This document shows positions 17,495 to 25,951 of a stretch of DNA of 64,000 nucleotides, piece after piece (positions within the stretch are counted from its first letter, which is position 1; the number at the start of each line of letters is the position of its first letter). A model generated the notes under the pieces. It had not been told where the DNA came from and did no database searches. It worked only from the letters and a program-made list of their open reading frames with translations. Both the position numbers and the translations under genes were made by a program. The stretch comes from Bacteroidota bacterium (lineage in GTDB: Bacteria; Bacteroidota; Bacteroidia; Chitinophagales; BACL12): NCBI GenBank assembly GCA_016718035.1, contig JADKEK010000011.1, positions 62,001-126,000 of the forward strand. The letters are read 5' to 3'.

Positions 17495-18816
17495 TGATAT
17501 CAATGAACAGAACAAAATCAACACAGTTATTTGAAGAGGCGAAACAATTATTTCCCGGCGGCGTGAGTTCACCGGTGCGTGCATTTAAATCGGTATTAGG
17601 TGCTCCGCTGTTTATGAAAAAAGGTAAGGGTAGCCATGTTTGGGATGAGGATGGAAATGAATTTATAGATTTTTGTTGTTCATGGGGGCCACTCATTTTA
17701 GGACATGCAGACGATAGGGTAGTTGATTCCGTGTCTGCGGCATTACAACATGGTACTTCATTTGGCACACCCACTCAATACGAAAATATTTTAGGTAAAC
17801 TCATTATTGAAAACAATCAATATATTGAAAAACTGCGTTTTGTTTCTTCAGGAACAGAAGCGGTTATGAGTGCTATTCGTTTAGCAAGAGGATATACCGG
17901 GAAAAATAAAATAATCAAATTTGAAGGATGTTATCATGGACATAGCGATGCATTATTAGTAAAAGCGGGCTCAGGTTTGGTAACATTGGGGGAAACTTCC
18001 TCATCAGGCGTCCCTGCTGCGTTTGCCAACGAAACTATTGTGGTGGAATTGGATAATGAGCAGGCTATTTTAAATGCCATCCAACAATATGAAAATGATA
18101 TTGCATGTATTATAATTGAACCCGTGCCTGCCAATAATGGATTGTTATTGCAACGCAAAGAATTCCTTCAGTTTCTAAAATCATGTTGTGTTGAACATAA
18201 TATATTACTCATTTTTGATGAAGTAATCAGTGGTTTCAGATTAGGTTTTGAAGGGGCAGCAGGTGTATATGATATACAACCTGATATTATCACTTTCGGG
18301 AAAATTATTGGTGGTGGTTTACCTGTTGGTGCTTATGGTGCCAGCAAAGAAATTATGGCTATGGTATCGCCAGATGGTGGAGTTTATCAGGCAGGAACAT
18401 TATCCGGAAATCCATTGTCTATTTCGGCAGGTATTGCTCAGTTAACAGCGTGTTTGCAACCAGGGTTTTATGAGGAAATTAATCGCAAAACCAAACAACT
18501 GGCCGACCACATTAATGCCTATACATTTGCGCATAAAATTCCGGTTAATATTTTAATCATGGGCTCCATTTTCTGGATTTCATTTTCTGAAAATTGTGTA
18601 ATCAGAAAAGCTGCTGACATAGTTCCTGAGTCTTTAGATAAATTTAAATATTTTCATGCCGAATTGTTAAACAGAGGCGTGTATATTGGCCCTTCCGGCT
18701 ATGAGGTGTGTTTTATTTCTGCTGCTCATACCGAAAATGACATTAACACTGCAAGTGCAATCATTTGTGAAGTTTTATCGTTAATTTTCGATGCTAATTA
18801 TATTTACCATGCCTAA
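17494..18816 (+). CDS. hemL: Glutamate-1-semialdehyde 2,1-aminomutase
   Basis: 440 residues. It converts glutamate-1-semialdehyde to 5-aminolevulinate in the C5 pathway of tetrapyrrole synthesis, using PLP. Diagnostic sequence is FPGGVSSPVRAFKSV near the N-terminus, FVSSGTEAVMSAIRLARG, YHGHSDALLVKAGSG, LIFDEVISGFR, and the PLP-lysine motif TFGKIIGGGLPVGAYG (Lys270). Length agrees with the family. The ATG at 17494 overlaps the stop of the preceding histidine kinase by one base; an alternative ATG three codons later is possible. It sits inside an apparent signalling operon, an unusual place for a haem gene. Ferrochelatase lies 6 kb downstream. Confidence 0.95.
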   Translation: MISMNRTKSTQLFEEAKQLFPGGVSSPVRAFKSVLGAPLFMKKGKGSHVWDEDGNEFIDFCCSWGPLILGHADDRVVDSVSAALQHGTSFGTPTQYENILGKLIIENNQYIEKLRFVSSGTEAVMSAIRLARGYTGKNKIIKFEGCYHGHSDALLVKAGSGLVTLGETSSSGVPAAFANETIVVELDNEQAILNAIQQYENDIACIIIEPVPANNGLLLQRKEFLQFLKSCCVEHNILLIFDEVISGFRLGFEGAAGVYDIQPDIITFGKIIGGGLPVGAYGASKEIMAMVSPDGGVYQAGTLSGNPLSISAGIAQLTACLQPGFYEEINRKTKQLADHINAYTFAHKIPVNILIMGSIFWISFSENCVIRKAADIVPESLDKFKYFHAELLNRGVYIGPSGYEVCFISAAHTENDINTASAIICEVLSLIFDANYIYHA

Positions 18817-19810
18817 TTCACCAAAATCGCGTTATTGGCTGTTTTTTCACATTGTATTCATATACATCGCCAGTTCATTTATTTGGTGGTCGTATTTATT
18901 GCATAAAAACAACGTAGCCAATTTCAACGATGTGGTAGAACGGGAACGCACGCAATTCGCTATTAACGGAGGTTTACTTTCCAGATTTGAACAAAGTGCT
19001 GTTTATACAAAACTACATGCCGATTTCCGACGAACCGAATTGATGTTATATGGTGAAGGTGTTGTTTTTATCGGATTAATTTCGCTTGGTTTTTGGCGAA
19101 TTCGAAAAACATTCAGAGAAGAAATTGCCATGACCAAACAACAAAACAATTTCTTGTTGAGTATTACACATGAATTAAAATCTCCACTTGCTTCACTTAA
19201 ATTAAGTATGCAAACCATTCAAAAACGACAACTGGATGCCGAACACATTAAGTCGATGGCCGACATGTCGATGGATGATATTGAACGACTTGAGTTACTA
19301 GTTGAAAACATTTTGTTGGCATCAAAAATAGAAAGCGCTAACTTTAGTTTAAACAGAGAATTAATGGATTTGTCCACCATTACAACAACTATTTATGATA
19401 AAATTATTATTAAGCATAGCGGACAGCGGAAGTTTTTAACTGAGATTGAAAAGGATATTTATATATATGGCGACCGGTTTTCATTTTCGTCTGTGATTTA
19501 TAATCTTATTGAAAATGCTATAAAATATTCTGCTGCAGATGCAGAAATTACAGTTGCATTAACAGGTGATGAAAAGAATGCCTATCTCAGTGTAAAAGAC
19601 ACGGGTATTGGTATTCCCGGCACAGAAAAATCACGGATATTTGAAAGATTTTACCGCATTGGGACAGAAGAGACCCGCAAAACGAAGGGAACAGGACTCG
19701 GTTTGTTTATTGTGAAACATGTGGTGGAAATGCATAAAGGCTCCATTCAGGTAAAAAATAATTCCCCTAAGGGGTCTATATTTGAAGTATCAATTCCTGT
19801 CGGTGCTTAA
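18809..19810 (+). CDS. Sensor histidine kinase
   Basis: 333 residues from the ATG at 18809, which overlaps the hemL stop by eight bases; an ATG at 18791 would add six residues. Two transmembrane helices (about residues 9-29 and 76-94) frame a short periplasmic sensor of about 45 residues. The kinase core has LLSITHELKSPLASLKLS (phospho-acceptor His121), N box YNLIENAIKYS, G1 DTGIGIPG, F box IFERFYR and G2 GTGLGLFIVKHVV. This is a classic short two-helix kinase, and it precedes by 80 bases the OmpR-family regulator that is its likely partner. Confidence 0.92.
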   Translation: MPNSPKSRYWLFFHIVFIYIASSFIWWSYLLHKNNVANFNDVVERERTQFAINGGLLSRFEQSAVYTKLHADFRRTELMLYGEGVVFIGLISLGFWRIRKTFREEIAMTKQQNNFLLSITHELKSPLASLKLSMQTIQKRQLDAEHIKSMADMSMDDIERLELLVENILLASKIESANFSLNRELMDLSTITTTIYDKIIIKHSGQRKFLTEIEKDIYIYGDRFSFSSVIYNLIENAIKYSAADAEITVALTGDEKNAYLSVKDTGIGIPGTEKSRIFERFYRIGTEETRKTKGTGLGLFIVKHVVEMHKGSIQVKNNSPKGSIFEVSIPVGA

Positions 19811-19890
19811 AAAAGACAAAATGATGACATTTTTAGGTAAACCCAAATGTAGAAGTGCCGTATAACAGGTAATAACCCAAAACTCTGACT

Positions 19891-20583
19891 ATGAACTATA
19901 GAATTTTAATCGTTGAGGACGAGGACCACATCCGCGAAAATCTCAAACTAAATCTTGAATTGGAAGCTTACGAAGTAGTTGCCGTTGCTGATGGCGCTAA
20001 AGCCATTAAAGCATTTAAAGAACAACGTTTCGATTTAGTAATTTTAGATGTCATGCTACCCGAAATGGATGGCTTTGATGTTTGCGAACAAATCAGACTC
20101 GATGACCGCGAAACACCAATTTTATTTTTAACCGCAAAGGATGCGTCAATAGATAAAATTAAAGGGCTTAAAACAGGTGGTGATGATTATATGACCAAAC
20201 CATTTAACCTGGAAGAGTTATTACTCAGAATTATCAACCTGCTTAAACGTTCATCAAAAGTACCTGCCGAAGATAAATTTCATGCCTATGAATTTGGAGG
20301 TAATACCATCAATTTCGTAACCTATGAAGCAAAGGGTATTAATGGCGATGTGAAGCTGACAAATAAAGAACTTAAATTATTAAAATTATTAATTGACCGT
20401 AAAAATGAAGTGGTATCACGAACACTCATTTTACAAACCGTTTGGGGATACGATGTTTATCCTTCTACCCGAACCATCGACAATTTTATACTGGCTTTTA
20501 GAAAATATTTTGAAAAAGACCCGAAGAATCCAACTTACTTTCATGCAATTAGGGGAGTTGGGTACAAGTTCGCCGACAAATAA
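19891..20583 (+). CDS. OmpR/PhoB-family response regulator
   Basis: 230 residues. The receiver domain (1-120) has the acidic pocket VEDEDH, phospho-acceptor Asp53 in LVILDVMLPEMDGFD, the switch Thr in LFLTAKDA and Lys in MTKPFN. The DNA-binding winged helix (about 135-230) has LTNKELKLLKLL, TLILQTVWGYD, STRTIDNFILAFRKYFE and RGVGYKF. With the kinase ending 80 bases upstream it forms a two-component system, apparently co-transcribed with hemL and the NtrY-like kinase. A strong terminator follows. Confidence 0.93.
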   Translation: MNYRILIVEDEDHIRENLKLNLELEAYEVVAVADGAKAIKAFKEQRFDLVILDVMLPEMDGFDVCEQIRLDDRETPILFLTAKDASIDKIKGLKTGGDDYMTKPFNLEELLLRIINLLKRSSKVPAEDKFHAYEFGGNTINFVTYEAKGINGDVKLTNKELKLLKLLIDRKNEVVSRTLILQTVWGYDVYPSTRTIDNFILAFRKYFEKDPKNPTYFHAIRGVGYKFADK

Positions 20584-20607
20584 GCTAACTGTCATTTTAA
20601 AACAATA

Positions 20608-20646
20608 AACGCCTTGAACCAATTCGGATTCAGGGCGTTTTTGTTA
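20608..20646 (+). terminator. Intrinsic terminator of the kinase/hemL/regulator operon
   Basis: AACGCCTTGAA (20608-20618), a 10-base loop and TTCAGGGCGTT (20629-20639) form an 11-bp stem with one G-U pair, followed by a T-rich tract. It closes the run 13790-20583. Confidence 0.9.
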
Positions 20647-20655
20647 ATAGTTATG

Positions 20656-20663
20656 TATATTTG
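20656..20663 (+). promoter_or_regulatory. -7 promoter box of the CotH/lamin-tail gene
   Basis: TATATTTG is a perfect TAnnTTTG match 26 bases before the chosen ATG and just after the preceding terminator. A -33 TTTG at standard spacing is not evident. Confidence 0.45.
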
Positions 20664-20689
20664 TTAACCAAATCACATTGCACACACAT

Positions 20690-23600
20690 ATGAACTTCCT
20701 CCAAAGAATACCATTGGTATTAATTATACTTTGTTTAAGTAATCGCTACACAATAGGCCAGATTGTTATCAATGAGGGCTCCAATAAAAATGGAAATACC
20801 ATATCTGACGAAGACGGCGACTTTGAATCGTGGATTGAATTATATAATGCCGGTGTTGCCGATATCAATATTGGCGATTATAGTATTTCAGATGATAGCA
20901 GCCTGTTAAATAAATGGACCTTACCAAATTATAACCTCGGAGCCGGACAATTTTTATTATTATTTACTTCAGGGAAGGATCGTAAGCCTGATACCGATAT
21001 TAACCATTGGGAACAACCGATAGATGCTAGTAGTGTGTGGAAATATATTGTGCCCAACGCATTTATTCCTGCAACCTGGATTAATCCCGGCTTTGATGAC
21101 GCTACCTGGTCATCAGGATTAAGTAGTGTTGGGTATGGGGATGATGATGATAATTCTGTTGTGCCTGATGCAACACGAAGTGTTTATTTACGACAATCGT
21201 TTACTATTACCGATACATCTAAATTAGGTGATGCACTATTTAGCATTGATTATGATGATGGTTTTGTTGCATATATTAATGGAAACGTAATTGCACTGAA
21301 TGGTTTTGATGCTGGTTCACCACTATTTAACGATTTTTCAGCTATCGACCATGAGGCGGCAATGTATGGTGGTGGCAATCCTGAACATTTTTCCATTGAT
21401 GAGGCATTAATAAAATCGTATTTAGTTGAAGGAGAAAATATACTTGCAGTTGAAGTGCATAATGTTACTGAGGGTTCAAGTGATTTAACTGCTTTACCAT
21501 TTTTATCATTCGCAGTAAAAGATGAACTAATAATTTGGACAGATGTACTTCCTGCCTGGTTTCCGACTACAACACTTACAGCGAATTTGCATACCAATTT
21601 TAAAATAAGTGCAGAAGGTGAAAAAATATACTTATCAGACGCTGATGGAATTAGCATAGATACTTTATTTGTAAAGGTTGAATTTGCAGACCATAGCGTT
21701 GGTTGTGTTACAGATGGTGCAACAGCAACAGGAATTTTTATGTTTGCTACTCCGGGTGCGTCTAATACCGGGGCTACATATGATGGTTACACAACAGGCG
21801 AAGCTACTTTTACATTAGATGCAGGATTTTATACCGGCACACAAATCACAAGTATAAATGTTCCGGCAGGTACTGAAGTGCATTATACAATTAATGGAGA
21901 AATACCAACCTTGGCTGACCCATTGTATACATCACCAATTACTATTGATGAAACACAAGTTATTAAAGCACGTGTGTTTGATTTAGCCGGTGAATTACTT
22001 CCGGGACAAATTAGCACAAATACACTTTTTATTGATGAATCAATATCGGTTCCGGTAATATCAATTTCAACCAATAACGATAATTTATACGGTGGCTTTG
22101 GCATTTTCGATAATTGGTGGAACGATTGGAAAAAATATGCGCATGTTGAATATTTTGATTCTTTGCACTATAACGCTTTTGAACAAGCAGTTGGAATCAA
22201 AGTTGATGGCGGTGCAGGAGGTAGCAGATCGCTGGAACAAAAAAGTATGCGTGTTGAATTAGATAATTCGGCTTTTGGTGATGGTGAATTACATTATCCA
22301 TTATTAAAACGCAGAAGTTGGGTAGAGGAATATGAAACATTTTATTTAAGGAATGGCAGTAACATGAGTAATGTGCTGCCTTACAAAGATGCCTTTATGG
22401 TTCGCACAACCGAAGGCACTTATAACGAACACATGGCATATGAACCGGTAGTTATTTTTATAAATGGCGAATACTGGGGCTTATATGAATTGAGAAATAA
22501 ATTGGACGAAGGTCACTTTGAAAATGCTAAAGGTGTTGAAGGTGATAGCCTTGATTTATTAACCTTGAGTTATTGGTATGGTTTGGTATTGCGCACGCTT
22601 AGTGGTTCTGATACCGACTTTATTGCTATGCGTACTTATTTGGGTACCTATCCAACTCCTGAAGACCCGGAATTTTATTTTATTGCCGACAGTTTGCTTG
22701 ATTTAAAAAATTTCACAGATTATATCGCCGCACAAATGTTTTTTGCTAATTATGATTGGCCATATAATAATATAAAAGCCTGGCGCGATAGAGGTGGAGA
22801 CAATAAATGGAAATATGCATTAATTGACGTGGAACTCGGACTGGGTATTGGTGGTTGGTCAGATGCTAACTCAGATTTAATTCCCGGTTTATTTAATCCG
22901 CAGGAACATATTGAACCACTTTATAATTTATTAAAAAATCCAATTTACCACGACTATTTTGTAAACCGGTATGCTGATTTAATGAACAGTACATTTTTAC
23001 CGGAACGCACATTAGCTATGGAGGACAGTATCTATAACGAGGTGCTGCCTGAAATGCCACGCCAATTGGAACGTTGGGGTTATGGTACTGTTGATGAGCA
23101 AATGGCAACATTTGAAAATTATCGCGAAGCACTTCGTGATGATTTTGATGTAAGGGCAAATAAAGAAAGAACACATATTAAAAATGGATTTGGTCTCAAC
23201 GACAAAGTTGAAATAACATTAACCTGCTCACCAAGTGGTGCCGGTTATATTAAAATTAGTACCCTGACTATTTTTGATATGCCTTGGAACGGGACATATT
23301 TTGATGGTGTGCCTGTTCAAATAACTGCTTATCCAAATACCGGTTATACATTTTCTCATTGGGACGACAGTGAATTTATTGATGATGTATTGGCAAATGG
23401 TTTTTTATCCAACATGGATGATGATGTTACATTCACAGCCAATTTTACAGGTGCACCTGAACCAACTTTAATTGCAATCAATGAAATTAATTATAATCCG
23501 GAGGCAACAGTAAATGCCGGCAACTGGATCGAATTATGGAACTATGGAACTGCTGACGTAAATATTTCGGAATGGAAAGTGAGAGATGCCGATTTTTTGC

Positions 23601-24715
23601 ACGAATTTATTTTTCCTGATAATACATGGATACCAGCTGATGGAAGATTAGTTTTAGCAGTTGATACCACTTTGTTTTTCGGTCAGAATCCCGATGTTAC
23701 AAATGTAATGGGACCACTTGGCTTCGGTTTAAACAACGCGACCGAAACAATTAAATTGATTAACCTGAAAAATGAAGTAGTACAGGAAATTCAATATACA
23801 GATGATGCTCCATGGCCGGGTGGTGCAGATGGACAAGGACGAACAATGGAACGCAGTAATCCTTTTGTAGCTGAAAACACCCCTTCAAATTGGTTCGATG
23901 GATGCATTGGTGGTTCACCGGGCTTACCTTATACACCTTGTGAAGATGCAGTAATATTTAGTGAAATAAATTATCATGCGGGACCAGATTTTGCTGCAGA
24001 CGATTGGATTGAATTACGAAATGTTTCTACAAATACTCTTGATTTAAGTGGTTGGAAATTTATGGATGACAGTATTGGAATTGCTCATGAATATATCATT
24101 GGTGATGGAACTAGTATTGATCCGGCACAACATCTTGTTTTGGCAAAAAATACAGATGCCTTTACCGAAACTTTCCCTGATGTGAGTAATGTAATTGGAC
24201 CATTTAATTTTGAACTTGGTGATAATGGTGAATGGATAAGAATGTATAATGCAGATGGCATTTTATCTTTATCAGTAAATTATCGCGACTTATCACCATG
24301 GCCTTTAGCAGCTGATGGTGGTAACTACACCTTGGAATTAATAGATTCATTGGGATTAATGAACAGCGGATTAAATTGGGAAACAATTTGCCCCGGTGGT
24401 TCACCCGGAACTTATGCATCAACTCCTTGTGAACAAGAGATACCGATAAATGAATTTGAATTGGGTGATTTCATTCAAATCTATCCCAATCCAACAGAAA
24501 ATGGAATGTTTGTCCAAATGCCTATTAATGAATTACAACAATTAACCATTGAACTAATTGCTTTAGACGGAAGTAAAACAGTAATGTTCAAACAAACAGT
24601 TTCCCCCGGCAATTTTGTGCATTACATTGATATCCAAAATTTTGCCAACGGCGTTTATTTGCTGGCATTTCAATTTGGTAATCAGACTCGGGTAGGTACT
24701 ATTGTGAAACAATAA
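20690..24715 (+). CDS. Secreted CotH-kinase-like protein with three lamin-tail domains and T9SS sorting domain
   Basis: 1341 residues from the ATG at 20690, which begins the signal peptide MNFLQRIPLVLIILCLSNRY. In order: lamin-tail domain (about 25-95, VINEGSN...WIELYNAG); a beta-sandwich; a chitobiase C-terminal-like domain (about 378-437, EVHYTINGEIPT); a CotH-kinase-like region (about 463-837) with FINGEYWGLYELRNKLDE, FANYDWPYNNIKAW and YALIDVELGLG (Asp713, with Glu715 where CotH proteins usually have Asp); an InlB-B-like repeat (YTFSHWDDSEF); two more lamin-tail domains (about 927 and 1085, EINYNPE and EINYHAG); and a T9SS sorting domain (IYPNPTENG, ending GTIVKQ). CotH-type proteins include atypical kinases phosphorylating secreted proteins; activity here is unproven. 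It is transcribed alone. Confidence 0.85.
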   Translation: MNFLQRIPLVLIILCLSNRYTIGQIVINEGSNKNGNTISDEDGDFESWIELYNAGVADINIGDYSISDDSSLLNKWTLPNYNLGAGQFLLLFTSGKDRKPDTDINHWEQPIDASSVWKYIVPNAFIPATWINPGFDDATWSSGLSSVGYGDDDDNSVVPDATRSVYLRQSFTITDTSKLGDALFSIDYDDGFVAYINGNVIALNGFDAGSPLFNDFSAIDHEAAMYGGGNPEHFSIDEALIKSYLVEGENILAVEVHNVTEGSSDLTALPFLSFAVKDELIIWTDVLPAWFPTTTLTANLHTNFKISAEGEKIYLSDADGISIDTLFVKVEFADHSVGCVTDGATATGIFMFATPGASNTGATYDGYTTGEATFTLDAGFYTGTQITSINVPAGTEVHYTINGEIPTLADPLYTSPITIDETQVIKARVFDLAGELLPGQISTNTLFIDESISVPVISISTNNDNLYGGFGIFDNWWNDWKKYAHVEYFDSLHYNAFEQAVGIKVDGGAGGSRSLEQKSMRVELDNSAFGDGELHYPLLKRRSWVEEYETFYLRNGSNMSNVLPYKDAFMVRTTEGTYNEHMAYEPVVIFINGEYWGLYELRNKLDEGHFENAKGVEGDSLDLLTLSYWYGLVLRTLSGSDTDFIAMRTYLGTYPTPEDPEFYFIADSLLDLKNFTDYIAAQMFFANYDWPYNNIKAWRDRGGDNKWKYALIDVELGLGIGGWSDANSDLIPGLFNPQEHIEPLYNLLKNPIYHDYFVNRYADLMNSTFLPERTLAMEDSIYNEVLPEMPRQLERWGYGTVDEQMATFENYREALRDDFDVRANKERTHIKNGFGLNDKVEITLTCSPSGAGYIKISTLTIFDMPWNGTYFDGVPVQITAYPNTGYTFSHWDDSEFIDDVLANGFLSNMDDDVTFTANFTGAPEPTLIAINEINYNPEATVNAGNWIELWNYGTADVNISEWKVRDADFLHEFIFPDNTWIPADGRLVLAVDTTLFFGQNPDVTNVMGPLGFGLNNATETIKLINLKNEVVQEIQYTDDAPWPGGADGQGRTMERSNPFVAENTPSNWFDGCIGGSPGLPYTPCEDAVIFSEINYHAGPDFAADDWIELRNVSTNTLDLSGWKFMDDSIGIAHEYIIGDGTSIDPAQHLVLAKNTDAFTETFPDVSNVIGPFNFELGDNGEWIRMYNADGILSLSVNYRDLSPWPLAADGGNYTLELIDSLGLMNSGLNWETICPGGSPGTYASTPCEQEIPINEFELGDFIQIYPNPTENGMFVQMPINELQQLTIELIALDGSKTVMFKQTVSPGNFVHYIDIQNFANGVYLLAFQFGNQTRVGTIVKQ

Positions 24716-24862
24716 TTACCTGCAATTATTTAAAAGTTAAAGTTCATAGGCACATTATTTATATAAAGTTCTATGCACATCCATACCAACCAGCCTTTGT
24801 ACCTCCGTAAATTATGATTAATAAAATTGAACAATTTTACCACTCTGTTATTTATCTAATTG

Positions 24863-24870
24863 TAACTTTG
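24863..24870 (+). promoter_or_regulatory. -7 promoter box of hemH
   Basis: TAACTTTG is a perfect TAnnTTTG match 20 bases before the ATG at 24891. The upstream gap 24716-24862 shows no other feature. Confidence 0.5.
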
Positions 24871-24890
24871 CGCTTCACGAATTGCGAAAT

Positions 24891-25901
24891 ATGCAACAAT
24901 TAAAAGGTATACTCTTAGTCAACCTCGGAACTCCTGACTCACCTCAGGTGCCTGATGTAAGGAAATATTTGAAGGAATTTTTGTTGGATGAACGTGTAAT
25001 TGATATTCCGGCAATTTCGAGGCACTTATTGGTACGAGGTATTATTGCACCTTTCCGCGCACCTAAAAGTGCAAAATCATATAAGCATATATGGACTGCT
25101 GAAGGTTCTCCATTAATGGTATACAGTGTTCGTCAGCAGGAAAAATTACAAGCTGCGTTAGGCGAAGAATATGTGGTTGAGTTAGCCATGCGTTATCAAA
25201 CACCATCTATTGAAAAGGGATTGATGGCATTAATGGAAAAACGTGTGAATGAAATTATTGTTGTGCCATTATTTCCGCAATATACTTCTGCAACCAATGG
25301 CTCCATTATTCAAAAGGTAATGGAAATTGTTGCTAAATGGCAGGCAATTCCATCCATTCGGTTTACAGGCGATTTTCATGCTCATCCTTTATTCATAAAA
25401 GCATTTAGTGAAATCGGGAAAAAACATAACCCTGAAACGTATGACCATGTACTGTTTTCGTACCATGGTTTACCAGAACGTCAGATTTTAAAAACAGTAG
25501 AAGGCAACAATTGCCTAACTACCAATTGTTGTGATACCCTGCATAACAGAAATTGTTTTTGTTACCGTGCGCAATGTTTTAATACTACCAGACTAATAGC
25601 TGAACAGCTGCAATTAAAACCCGAAAACTATACCGTTTGTTTTCAATCACGATTAGGTAAAACACCTTGGATTAAACCTTATTCTACAGTAGTTATTGAA
25701 GAGCTGGCAAAAAAAGGCGTAAAACGAATTTTGATGTACAGTCCCGCTTTTGTTGCTGATTGTCTGGAAACAGTATTTGAAATTGGCGTTGAATATCACG
25801 AAGATTTTCAAAAGATGGGTGGTAAAAAAATACAATTAGTTGAAAGCCTCAACGAGCACCCATTGTTTATCGAGTGTTTAATCGACCTGATTAAAAATTA
25901 A
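24891..25901 (+). CDS. hemH: Ferrochelatase
   Basis: 336 residues. It inserts Fe2+ into protoporphyrin IX (or coproporphyrin III) at the end of haem synthesis. Family sequence is clear: KGILLVNLGTPDSP at the N-terminus, VVPLFPQYTSATNGS, the active-site His in LFSYHGLPERQI, a Cys-rich segment NCLTTNCCDTLHNRNCFCYR (unusually rich in Cys), FQSRLGKTPWIKPYS and the C-terminal FVADCLETVFEIGVEY. The ATG at 24891 is preferred over an in-frame TTG nine bases earlier because it fits the promoter box and the conserved N-terminus. It converges on the second TonB receptor. Confidence 0.95.
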   Translation: MQQLKGILLVNLGTPDSPQVPDVRKYLKEFLLDERVIDIPAISRHLLVRGIIAPFRAPKSAKSYKHIWTAEGSPLMVYSVRQQEKLQAALGEEYVVELAMRYQTPSIEKGLMALMEKRVNEIIVVPLFPQYTSATNGSIIQKVMEIVAKWQAIPSIRFTGDFHAHPLFIKAFSEIGKKHNPETYDHVLFSYHGLPERQILKTVEGNNCLTTNCCDTLHNRNCFCYRAQCFNTTRLIAEQLQLKPENYTVCFQSRLGKTPWIKPYSTVVIEELAKKGVKRILMYSPAFVADCLETVFEIGVEYHEDFQKMGGKKIQLVESLNEHPLFIECLIDLIKN

Positions 25902-25902
25902 A

Positions 25903-25930
25903 AAACCGGGCAATAATTATTACCCGGTTT
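25903..25930. terminator. Bidirectional terminator between hemH and the TonB receptor
   Basis: AAACCGGG (25903-25910) pairs with CCCGGTTT (25923-25930) around a 12-base A+T-rich loop. A and T runs on both sides let it act on both convergent genes. Confidence 0.8.
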
Positions 25931-25951
25931 ACATATAATTAATTGGTTTAT

